Shown here piece after piece: positions 1 through 6,618 of a DNA stretch of 39,543 bases; position 1 is the stretch's first letter, and each line of letters starts with the position of its first letter. Both the position numbers and the translations under genes were made by a program. The notes below the pieces were generated by a model. That model was not told the origin of the DNA and searched no databases. It saw nothing but the letters and a program-made list of their open reading frames with translations. The DNA is from Solirubrobacterales bacterium (GTDB lineage Bacteria > Actinomycetota > Thermoleophilia > Solirubrobacterales > Solirubrobacteraceae): the NCBI GenBank assembly GCA_027306855.1, contig DAHUYZ010000014.1, positions 1 to 39,543 of the forward strand. The letters are read 5' to 3'.

Positions 1-1033
1 TGAGCAGCGCGAGCAGTGTGCCGACTGCAAGGCGACCCGCCAGCTCGGCGCCGATCGTGTCGTAGCCGACGCCGAGAACACGCGGGTCTGCGAGACCGCC
101 CAGGCCTACGACGACGCCGCCGATCGCGGGCCACCACATCCAGTGCCCTCGCAAGCGTCCAAACAGATCCTCGGCGCCGTAGACGCATTGCGTCATCACC
201 CACGCGAGTCCCCCACAGGCGACCCCGACAAGCGCCGCGGCGGCGATCATCGACGTGGGCAGCGCTCCGTGCACTGGGACCGGGAACAGCGGGACGGGAC
301 GGATCAGCCCGCCTGAAGCCAGTCCTTCGCGCGTGACCCCTGCCGCGGAGGCGCCGAGCGCGACGGGGATCATCGAGCGCGGACGCCACTCGAACAGCAG
401 CAGCTCGACCGCCAACAGCACCGCGGCGACAGGCGTGCCGAACACGGCGGTCATGCCGGCGGCAGCGCCCGCGACGAGCAGGCTGCGCCGCTCGGCCGAG
501 GTCAGGTGCAGGAGCTGGCCGAAGATGCTGCCCAGCGCCCCGCCGGTGACGATGATCGGGCCCTCCGCTCCGAACGGCCCGCCGGTGCCGATCGAGATCG
601 CGCTAGAGAGCGGCTTCAGGACGGCCAGCCGCGGCTCCATGCGGCTGCCCCGCAGAAGGATAGTTTCCATCGCCTCGGGGATCCCGTGGCCGCGGATGCG
701 CTCGGATCCCAAGCGCGCCATCAGCCCGACGACCAAGCCGCCGATGACCGGCACGAGCACGCTGAGCGGGCCGAGCGGGGTGATGTCGGGCTGGGAGATG
801 CGGGTGTTGAAGGTGCCGGTGTACGCGAGGTGGGTGATCAGGCCGATCAAGTCGAGCAGGCCGAGCGCGACGAGCGCGACGCAGACGCCGACCGCGAGCG
901 CGAGCAGTCCCAGCCGCACGACATTGCGCGACACGTCGAAGTCCCCCAGCTCGCGCTCGGGCGCGTCCTTGGGCCGGTGATCGGGCTCGACGATCGCGTC
1001 GCTGGGGTATCGCTCCTGGAGAGGACCGGACAC
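1..1033 (-). CDS. CLC-family chloride channel/transporter (partial, C-terminus outside window)
   Basis: The minus-strand reading frame stays open to the window edge, so the gene is cut at its C-terminal end. It encodes a polytopic membrane protein of the CLC family, which moves chloride through the inner membrane as a channel or as a Cl-/H+ exchanger. The family signatures are visible in order: GHGIPEA (the GxGIPE selectivity loop), then GGPFGAEGP, whose Glu is at the position of the gating glutamate, then the FGTPVAAVLLAVE helix. An acidic, non-membrane N-terminus of about 40 residues precedes the first helix. The start is uncertain: GTG at 1033 or GTG at 1039. Neither has a clear Shine-Dalgarno sequence, and a TATACT box at 1043-1048 suggests a leaderless start near 1033. 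The gene is divergent from the sigma factor gene. Confidence 0.88.
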   Translation of the reverse strand, partial: MSGPLQERYPSDAIVEPDHRPKDAPERELGDFDVSRNVVRLGLLALAVGVCVALVALGLLDLIGLITHLAYTGTFNTRISQPDITPLGPLSVLVPVIGGLVVGLMARLGSERIRGHGIPEAMETILLRGSRMEPRLAVLKPLSSAISIGTGGPFGAEGPIIVTGGALGSIFGQLLHLTSAERRSLLVAGAAAGMTAVFGTPVAAVLLAVELLLFEWRPRSMIPVALGASAAGVTREGLASGGLIRPVPLFPVPVHGALPTSMIAAAALVGVACGGLAWVMTQCVYGAEDLFGRLRGHWMWWPAIGGVVVGLGGLADPRVLGVGYDTIGAELAGRLAVGTLLALL

Positions 1034-1042
1034 AGGCACATG

Positions 1043-1063
1043 AGTATATATCGGCCGCCGATA
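1043..1063 (-). promoter_or_regulatory. Putative promoter -10 box and operator palindrome of the CLC gene
   Basis: On the minus strand a TATACT hexamer (1043-1048) lies only 3-10 bases upstream of the candidate GTG starts. Directly upstream, where the -35/-10 spacer would be, is a perfect 15-bp palindrome TATCGGC-C-GCCGATA (1049-1063). No good -35 hexamer is seen. A regulator bound at this palindrome would block or activate the CLC promoter. This is inference from position and symmetry only. Confidence 0.4.
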
Positions 1064-1194
1064 CAGTCCTTTGAGGGCCCTTCTCGTTCTGCGGACCTTC
1101 AAGCCTCGTAACGGGTTATGCGGGTATATGAAGGGAAGGTCGTTGGTGGCTCGACGTCGAAGAAGATCGAGTAGATGGATCAGACATAGATTGA

Positions 1195-1223
1195 TTGACA
1201 ACGCAACTATCCAGGCGTATAAT
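1195..1223 (+). promoter_or_regulatory. Perfect consensus sigma-70 promoter of the sigma factor gene
   Basis: TTGACA (1195-1200), a 17-bp spacer, and TATAAT (1218-1223) match the housekeeping sigma-70/sigma-A consensus at every position with the ideal spacing. Transcription would start near 1230, giving a short leader of about 27 bases before the ATG at 1257, which includes the AGGAAG Shine-Dalgarno sequence at 1245-1250. Exact consensus promoters are rare in GC-rich genomes, so this should be a strong promoter. Confidence 0.9.
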
Positions 1224-1256
1224 CCCGACTCCGAGTATCGGATTAGGAAGACGCAC

Positions 1257-2138
1257 ATGGCAGAGCAGACCAACAAGCCCATAAATCGCGGCGCGAGCGT
1301 CGACCCAAGCGAGATCTTCATCCCCGAGTCCGTGGACCAGCTACTGGCGCACTCGCGGCGCTACCCCTTGCTCAGGCCCGAGGAAGAGATCGAGCTCGCA
1401 CAGGAGATCGAGCGCGGCGACCTGAGGGCCAAGGAAAAGCTGATCAATTCGAATCTGCGCTTGGTGGCCTCCAATGCGCGCCGCTACCAGAACCAGGGCC
1501 TGCCGCTCGCCGACCTCGTCCAGGAGGGCATGCTCGGCCTGATCAGGGCCTCCGAGAAGTTCGACTGGCGCAAGGGCTTTCGCTTCTCGACATACGCCAC
1601 CCTGTGGATCAGGCAGGCGATCCAGCGCGGCCTGGAGAACTCAGGGAGGACCATCCGCCTTCCCGTGCACGTCGCCCAGCGCTCCCGCAAGGTCGGCCGT
1701 GTCGAGCGCGAGCTGTCGGTCAGGCTCGGTCGCGAGCCCACGCTCGAGGAGCTGGCGGCAGAGACGGGCCTCGAGATCGAGCAGGTCGAGGAGGTCCGCC
1801 ACCAGCGCGCGGCGCTCGTCAGCCTCGACCAGCAGGTCGGCGACGACGGCGACACCGCTCTCGGCGATCTGCTGCCGTCTGACCAGGAGGCTCCGGAGGA
1901 AACCGCATGGGACAACGAGCGCGAGCGGATCGTCCACAGTGCAATCGCCAAGCTGCCCGACACGGAGCGTACCGTGCTGACATTGCGATTCGGCACCGGC
2001 CGCGAGGAGCCCCAGACGCTCACAGCGATCGGCAAGCGCCTCGGCTTCTCGGCAGAGCGGGCCTCTCAGCTGGAGCAGCGGGCGCTCAAGAAGCTGGCGG
2101 AGTCGCCGGAGCTTGCTGCCCTCCGAGAGGCTGCATAG
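1257..2138 (+). CDS. Group 2-like RNA polymerase sigma-70 factor
   Basis: This 293-residue sigma factor has region 1.2 (LLAHSRRYPLLRPEEEIELA), region 2 including FSTYATLWIRQAIQRGL, region 3 and region 4, but no region 1.1. That fits a group 2/3 alternative or accessory sigma factor directing RNA polymerase. The ATG at 1257 is chosen because AGGAAG sits 6 bases upstream and a consensus promoter lies just before it; the upstream in-frame extension would have to cross that promoter. Region 2.4 (-10 recognition) is close to canonical. Region 4.2 is not: where housekeeping factors read TRERIRQIE this one reads SAERASQLE, so two arginines that contact the -35 element are replaced. Its promoter preference is therefore probably altered. 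The hydroxylase gene follows after 11 bp, so the two are likely cotranscribed. Confidence 0.93.
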   Translation: MAEQTNKPINRGASVDPSEIFIPESVDQLLAHSRRYPLLRPEEEIELAQEIERGDLRAKEKLINSNLRLVASNARRYQNQGLPLADLVQEGMLGLIRASEKFDWRKGFRFSTYATLWIRQAIQRGLENSGRTIRLPVHVAQRSRKVGRVERELSVRLGREPTLEELAAETGLEIEQVEEVRHQRAALVSLDQQVGDDGDTALGDLLPSDQEAPEETAWDNERERIVHSAIAKLPDTERTVLTLRFGTGREEPQTLTAIGKRLGFSAERASQLEQRALKKLAESPELAALREAA

Positions 2139-2149
2139 ACTTTCGCCCC

Positions 2150-2899
2150 ATGTGGGAGAAGGTCGTCTCGCTCACGATCTCCTTAGGCGAAAAGATCCTC
2201 GCGCCGATCGAGCGGTTCATCGGCAAGCGCTCGCTCGTGGGCGATGCTGCGTTCTTCGACGATAAATGTTTCCCATGGATCGCCCACATCGAGGCGAACT
2301 GGACAGTGATCCGCGAGGAGCTCGAAGGCGTGCTCGCCGACCGGGAGGCGTTGCCGAACTTCCAGGACATCTCGAAGGACCAGATCGAGATCACCGACGA
2401 CGACAGATGGAAGACGTACTTTCTCTACGGCTACGGCTTCCAGGCCAAGCTCGGTGTCGAGACCTGCCCGAAGACCGCGGCCCTGATGCGCGAGATACCG
2501 GGCATGACGACGGCGATGTTCTCGATCCTCTCCCCTCGCAAGCACATCCTCGACCATCGCGGCCCCTATAAGGGCGTGCTGCGCTACCACCTCGGCCTGA
2601 TCGTGCCGCGCGAAGCCGAGCGGTGCAGGATCAGGGTCGGCGAGGACTTCCGCCACTGGGTGGCGGGCAAGAGCATGGTCTTCGATGACACCTTCAACCA
2701 CGAGGTCTGGAACGACACCGACGAGACGAGGGTCGTCCTGTTCGTCGATGTCCTGCGCCCTCTCCCCTCCCCCTGGAATCAGCTCAACAGGCTGATCGTC
2801 AAGGCGATCGGCTACTCGCCGTTCGTGCTCGACGCCAAGCGAAACCAGGAGGCCTGGGAAAAGCGCTTTCGCGAGCGGCGCGCCCTGCTAAATGTTTGA
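2150..2899 (+). CDS. Aspartyl/asparaginyl beta-hydroxylase-family dioxygenase
   Basis: The 249-residue product belongs to the Asp/Asn beta-hydroxylase (AspH/LpxO) family of Fe(II)/2-oxoglutarate dioxygenases. Visible motifs are H136-R-G138-P, R145-Y-H147-LGL and FDDTFNH184EVWNDT followed by R194. By alignment with human AspH, H136 and H184 are the iron ligands, and H147 and R194 hold 2-oxoglutarate. As in AspH, the usual acidic ligand (HxD/E) is a glycine here, leaving a two-histidine centre. The N-terminal 25 residues are amphipathic and may touch the membrane. The substrate is unknown: in bacteria the family includes lipid A hydroxylases, but an actinobacterium has no lipid A, so a protein or another lipid is more likely. 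It sits 11 bp behind the sigma factor gene. Confidence 0.85.
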   Translation: MWEKVVSLTISLGEKILAPIERFIGKRSLVGDAAFFDDKCFPWIAHIEANWTVIREELEGVLADREALPNFQDISKDQIEITDDDRWKTYFLYGYGFQAKLGVETCPKTAALMREIPGMTTAMFSILSPRKHILDHRGPYKGVLRYHLGLIVPREAERCRIRVGEDFRHWVAGKSMVFDDTFNHEVWNDTDETRVVLFVDVLRPLPSPWNQLNRLIVKAIGYSPFVLDAKRNQEAWEKRFRERRALLNV

Positions 2900-3667
2900 A
2901 ACATTTAGACCAGTACCCTGAAGCCATCTGTTGGCTTCTGCGTTCAGCGCCGTGAACTCGCCCGTCAGAATCAAGAGGCCCAGGACGATCATGACCGCAC
3001 CGCCGATCCCGATGATGACGGGGAAATGGCGTTTGACGATCGCGAGCGCCGCCGTCATCCGCTCGAACGCGAGCGCGATCAGCAGAAACGGGATCGCAAG
3101 GCCCGCCGAATAGAACGCGAGCAGCATCGCGCCATGCGCGGCCGAGCTCGATACCGCAGCCTGCGTCAGGATCGCCCCGAGCGTGATGCTAGTACACGGC
3201 GTCCAAGCGATCGCGAACGCCGCACCCGCCACCAGCGGACCGCCCCGTCCAGCGAAGCGCAGCAGCGTCTGGGGATGCCACTCGCGGTTGAAGAACCCTA
3301 CGAACGGCGTGGCCAAGAACACGACTCCCATCGCGACGATCAGCGCGCCGCCGGCCTTCTCGAGCGTTTCGCGGTGCGTGTTCAGCGACGAGCCGATCGC
3401 GGTCGCGCTGAGGCCGAGCAGGATGAAGATCAGCGAGAAGCTGGCGATGAACAGAAGGCTCGGCACCAGCACCCGCCGTGTGCCCGCGTGCTCTATCTCG
3501 GCGGGAGTCACCCCGATCACCGTCGAGAGGTAGCCGGGCACGAGCGGAAGCACACACGGCGAGAGGAACGACACGAGCCCCGCCGCGATCGCGATCGGGA
3601 TGCCCACCCCTGTAGCCGTGTCGGAGCTGGACGCGGCGACGACGAAGATGGTGTGAGCGTCGATCAC
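2888..3667 (-). CDS. ccdA: CcdA-type thiol-disulfide transmembrane protein (cytochrome c biogenesis)
   Basis: The 259-residue integral membrane protein has about six transmembrane helices. CcdA/DsbD-beta proteins carry electrons from cytoplasmic thioredoxin across the membrane to extracytoplasmic thiol proteins, for example for cytochrome c maturation. The two redox cysteines are visible: FLSPCVLPLVPGYLS in the first helix and AWTPCTSITLGAIL in the fourth. The second motif departs from the common TPCxGPxLG form by having TSI in place of a Gly-Pro. The GTG start at 3667 overlaps the TGA stop of the upstream yceH gene (GTGA), which implies translational coupling. No other cytochrome c maturation gene is in the window. 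Confidence 0.85.
   Translation of the reverse strand: MIDAHTIFVVAASSSDTATGVGIPIAIAAGLVSFLSPCVLPLVPGYLSTVIGVTPAEIEHAGTRRVLVPSLLFIASFSLIFILLGLSATAIGSSLNTHRETLEKAGGALIVAMGVVFLATPFVGFFNREWHPQTLLRFAGRGGPLVAGAAFAIAWTPCTSITLGAILTQAAVSSSAAHGAMLLAFYSAGLAIPFLLIALAFERMTAALAIVKRHFPVIIGIGGAVMIVLGLLILTGEFTALNAEANRWLQGTGLNVSNI
2889..2907. repeat. AT-rich 19-bp palindrome shared by two convergent gene ends
   Basis: TAAATGTTT-G-AAACATTTA is a perfect inverted repeat with 9-bp arms. It contains the TGA stop of the hydroxylase gene (2897-2899) and lies against the TAG stop of the ccdA-like gene (2888-2890), so the two genes overlap tail to tail by 12 bp. Its AT-richness stands out in this GC-rich sequence. It could form a hairpin in both transcripts and act as a bidirectional terminator or RNA 3'-end stabiliser, but the stem is AT-only in its core and no U-tract follows. 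Confidence 0.6.
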
Positions 3668-4356
3668 GGTGAGCTGAGCGCGACCTGGGAGGCGTACTCG
3701 GCGACCTCGCCCGTCTGCGAGGCCGTGACCTTCAACGAGCTGGCGAGCATTTCCCGCAACTCGGCCACTTCTCGCTCGAGCCGCTCCACACGATCGTGAA
3801 GCTCCCCCGATGGAGCACCCCCAATGTCCGGCGCCTGCGACAAGGACGCTCCACCCGCGCTCTCTTCGTGGGCATCCGTGTCGAGAAGATGGACGTAGCG
3901 CTCCTCCTTCTGGCCCGGCCGGCGCTCCAGCCGCTGCACCAGCCCCCGATCGATCAGTTCCTCCAACGCCTCGCCGATCTCGATCAGGCTCTCGAACGCG
4001 TGTATGCGATCGGTGCGCTGCTTGAGCTCTCCGGGCGTCTGCGCTCCGCGCAGCATCAGCACGCACATGACCGCTGACTCGGCGTCGCTCATCGGCAGCG
4101 CTTCGGCGAGCAGGTGCCGATACTTGGCGGCGCGGCTGGAATGGCCGCTCGCAAACCGTATGTAGCCCCGACGCCCCAGGCCTTTGATCGCCTCGCGCAG
4201 GATGTCCTCGTCGTACTGGACCACAGGATCCCGGTTGGTCGCCTGGTTGCACGCCAGGCGCAGCGAGTTGAGCGTCAGCGGGTACTGGTCGGGCGTAGTG
4301 CGCTGCTTCTCCAGCAGACACCCGAGCACGCGTATTTCCGGCACGGAGAGATCCAT
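3664..4356 (-). CDS. yceH: YceH-family protein (DUF480)
   Basis: The 230-residue product matches the YceH/DUF480 family: it starts MDLSVPEIRVLGCLLEKQ and continues with the family's TPDQYPLTLNSLRLACNQ and NRDPVV stretches. The fold is two tandem winged-helix domains (roughly residues 1-85 and 90-170), suggesting DNA binding or a structural role; no function is firmly established. The C-terminal 60 residues end in a short predicted coiled coil (LHDRVERLEREVAELREML), as in other members. The ATG at 4356 fits the family start. Its stop overlaps the ccdA start by 4 bp. Confidence 0.88.
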   Translation of the reverse strand: MDLSVPEIRVLGCLLEKQRTTPDQYPLTLNSLRLACNQATNRDPVVQYDEDILREAIKGLGRRGYIRFASGHSSRAAKYRHLLAEALPMSDAESAVMCVLMLRGAQTPGELKQRTDRIHAFESLIEIGEALEELIDRGLVQRLERRPGQKEERYVHLLDTDAHEESAGGASLSQAPDIGGAPSGELHDRVERLEREVAELREMLASSLKVTASQTGEVAEYASQVALSSP

Positions 4357-4402
4357 CGACTCTGATCTTATGACTCCTGACAGGCTCTTCGCCGCGCTCA
4401 GC

Positions 4403-5233
4403 CTACCGCTCAGCCAAGCGAGCGAGCAGCTTCGAGAGGCGTCCACCCTGCCAGGCGATCGGCGAGCTGCCGGCTTCCTCGACGACCAGCTCCGCATCGT
4501 CGATCGTTGCTGCGTAGCGCTGCGCGATCGCGAGCGGATGGCCCGGGTCGGCCTCGTCACGGCTGCCGACCACGACCGTCGGGACCTCCAGGCGCGCAAG
4601 CTCCTCCAAGCGCTCGAACGGACGTGAGCGAGGGACCGCTTCCAGCGCGTCTGCCACCGCGAGGGGATGCTCGTGGGCTGCCAAGCGCTGGCGCAGCACC
4701 TTCTCGACGGTCTCCCGCCAGCGCTCCGGCACAGCATCGAGATCGTTGGCTGCTAGGAAGCCCTCCGCTCCCCCATGCCTAAGACCCTGGGCGAGCCGGT
4801 CCCACACCTCGTAAGCATCCGGCCCCAGCGTGAGGTCCGGGTCGTACGCGGGCGTGATCAAGCCGAGACCGCTTACCCGCTCGGGGTGATCCAGCGCGAA
4901 CCGCACCGCCGTATGGGCGCCCATCGAGGCGCCCGCGAGCTTCGCGCGGCCTACGCCGGCAGCGTCGAGCACATCGAGCAGGTCCTCGGCGAGCAGCCCG
5001 TACGTGTAGGCGGCGGGATCGGGTGCCGGGCTCGAGCGCCCATGGCCGCGCGCGTCGTAGGCGATCACGCAATGACTCGAGCGCTCCAGCACACGCGAGC
5101 CCATCACCACATACCGGCGCGTCGCGGTCAGGCCATGCAGCAGGACGATCGCCGTTCCCTCCCCTGCGATCTCCCCGTCGATCAACGTGCCGTCGCCGGT
5201 CGTGACGCTCAGCTGCACGCTCTGCTGGGACAT
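4403..5233 (-). CDS. Alpha/beta hydrolase-fold protein, canonical catalytic His not evident
   Basis: The 276-residue protein has the alpha/beta hydrolase fold: VLLHGLTA forms the oxyanion loop (around residue 33), GASMG is the nucleophile elbow with S103, and VVGSRDEADPGHP carries the acid (D226 or D229). The last catalytic position usually reads GHSP, but here the C-terminus reads EEAGSSPIAW, so the expected histidine is a serine. H232 in DPGHP is the only nearby candidate substitute. The protein may therefore be a non-classical hydrolase or a binding protein. Substrate unknown. The ATG at 5233 gives a normal-length N-terminus. It lies 11 bp downstream of dinB and probably shares its transcript. 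Confidence 0.82.
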   Translation of the reverse strand: MSQQSVQLSVTTGDGTLIDGEIAGEGTAIVLLHGLTATRRYVVMGSRVLERSSHCVIAYDARGHGRSSPAPDPAAYTYGLLAEDLLDVLDAAGVGRAKLAGASMGAHTAVRFALDHPERVSGLGLITPAYDPDLTLGPDAYEVWDRLAQGLRHGGAEGFLAANDLDAVPERWRETVEKVLRQRLAAHEHPLAVADALEAVPRSRPFERLEELARLEVPTVVVGSRDEADPGHPLAIAQRYAATIDDAELVVEEAGSSPIAWQGGRLSKLLARLAER

Positions 5234-5244
5234 GGGACCGCACC

Positions 5245-6309
5245 CTATATCGCGAGCTCGAGCTGCCCTGACGCCGCCGCCCTGCCCGTTGCTCCGGACC
5301 CCGATATAGCCGTGAGTCCGGCTACGCGCACCCCGAGCAAACGGACCGGCCGTGGCGGCGAGTAGCGCTCGAACAGATCCAGCGCGACCTCGGCGACCCG
5401 CTCTGGATCGTTCGTCGGCTCGGGCAGCGTGTGCGCGCGCGTGACGGTCGAGAAGTCGTCGAGGCGCACCTTGATGCCGATCGTGCGTCCCACGCGCCCA
5501 TGGGCACGCAGGCTCGCGCACAGCGCCACCGCCATCTCGACGAGCTGGTCGCGCAGGCGCTGAGGGTCGGAGACGTCGTAGTCAAACGTGCGCTCGCGCG
5601 ACTCGGAGACGACCTTGCGCTGCGAGCTCACTTCACCGTCATGCTCGAACCGCGCACGTCTACGCAGGTCGGATCCATGGTTGGGCCCGAACCGCTCCAC
5701 GAGCAGTTGCTCCGACGCGTTTGCCACCTCGCCCAGCGTGCGCAACCCCAACTCGTTGAGCCGCGCAACAGTCTTCGGGCCGATGCCCGGCACGATCCCG
5801 GGTGGCGAATCGGCGAAGCGCTCACACGCCTGCTCGCGTGTGAGCACAACGAAGCCCCCAGGCTTCTCGGCGTCGGATGCGACCTTCGCGACGAGCTTGT
5901 TGGGGCCGACCCCGACCGAGCAGGACAGGCCCGTCCGCTCCTCGATCTCCTTGACGATGCGTCGCATCGCCGCCTTGGGCGAATGAAGCCCAGTGAGATC
6001 GACATAGGCCTCGTCGAGTCCGACGACCTCGACACGGTCGACGTGCGAACGCACGACATCCATCATGCGCCGCGAGACCTCGCGGTAGTGCGCTCCGTCG
6101 GGCGGCAAGAACACCGCTTGCGGACATAACCGTCGCGCACGCGCCGCAGGCATCGCCGAGCCGACCCCGAAGCGCCGCGCCTCATAACTCGCGGTCGTCA
6201 CGACTGCGCGCGGGCCGCTGCCCGCGACCACGACCGGCAGCCCGCGCAGCTCGGGATGACGGAGCAGCTCGACCGAAACGAAGAACGCGTCGGCGTCGAG
6301 GTGCGCCAC
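5245..6309 (-). CDS. dinB: DNA polymerase IV (Y-family translesion polymerase)
   Basis: The 354-residue Y-family polymerase copies past damaged bases. The N-terminal HLDADAFFVSVE carries the first metal-binding Asp, and GLDEAYVDLTG holds the catalytic Asp-Glu pair. A helix-hairpin-helix (PGIVPGIGPKTVARL) and a little-finger domain follow. The C-terminus ends QLELAI, a reasonable match to the QLxLF beta-clamp binding motif. The start is a GTG at 6309, which puts the catalytic motif 5 residues from the N-terminus, a few residues shorter than usual. No LexA-like box was recognised upstream; the pentad-repeat gene lies 13 bp before it. Confidence 0.93.
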   Translation of the reverse strand: MAHLDADAFFVSVELLRHPELRGLPVVVAGSGPRAVVTTASYEARRFGVGSAMPAARARRLCPQAVFLPPDGAHYREVSRRMMDVVRSHVDRVEVVGLDEAYVDLTGLHSPKAAMRRIVKEIEERTGLSCSVGVGPNKLVAKVASDAEKPGGFVVLTREQACERFADSPPGIVPGIGPKTVARLNELGLRTLGEVANASEQLLVERFGPNHGSDLRRRARFEHDGEVSSQRKVVSESRERTFDYDVSDPQRLRDQLVEMAVALCASLRAHGRVGRTIGIKVRLDDFSTVTRAHTLPEPTNDPERVAEVALDLFERYSPPRPVRLLGVRVAGLTAISGSGATGRAAASGQLELAI

Positions 6310-6322
6310 ACATCGAGGGCTC

Positions 6323-6607
6323 TCAGCTACCGCGGCCCCCGCCTTGCTGCTCGGTGTAGACGATCAGCTCGTCTACTTCCAAACGACCGACCTTCAGCTC
6401 GCGCACATCCAGGCGCGCGACGGCCGCATCCTTGACGGCGAGCTTGCGGATCGCGAGCGCCGCCACCGCAACCGCTCCGAGAGCGCTCGCCCCGATAGCG
6501 CGCGAGCCGATCGCCATCGAGCCGATCGCAGTGCGCTCGAGCGCCACCCGGCGATGCCGCTTACGCTGCCTGCGAGCCCATACAGCCCATCGGACACACC
6601 GACGCAT
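6323..6607 (-). CDS. Small basic protein with twelve tandem pentad repeats
   Basis: The 94-residue product begins with a strongly basic segment (residues 1-20, many Arg, Trp, His), followed by an uninterrupted run of about twelve five-residue units (22-81): ALERT, AIGSM, AIGSR, AIGAS, ALGAV, AVAAL, AIRKL, AVKDA, AVARL, DVREL, KVGRL, EVDEL. Each has an aliphatic residue at position 2. The first units are Gly/Ala-rich and the last are charged. The pattern predicts a short beta-solenoid, but it is not the canonical A(D/N)LXX pentapeptide repeat. It lies 13 bp from dinB and 11 bp from the RlpA-like gene on the same strand. Function unknown. Confidence 0.7.
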   Translation of the reverse strand: MRRCVRWAVWARRQRKRHRRVALERTAIGSMAIGSRAIGASALGAVAVAALAIRKLAVKDAAVARLDVRELKVGRLEVDELIVYTEQQGGGRGS

Positions 6608-6618
6608 ACCCGCTCACT

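Noticed and set aside
1071-1256. In-frame N-terminal extension of the sigma factor gene
   Set aside because: It would run across the perfect promoter at 1195-1223, and the ATG at 1257 has its own ribosome-binding site.
4403-5521. Longer version of the alpha/beta hydrolase running back into dinB
   Set aside because: The added part lies in the dinB coding region in another frame; MSQQ at 5233 fits the family start.
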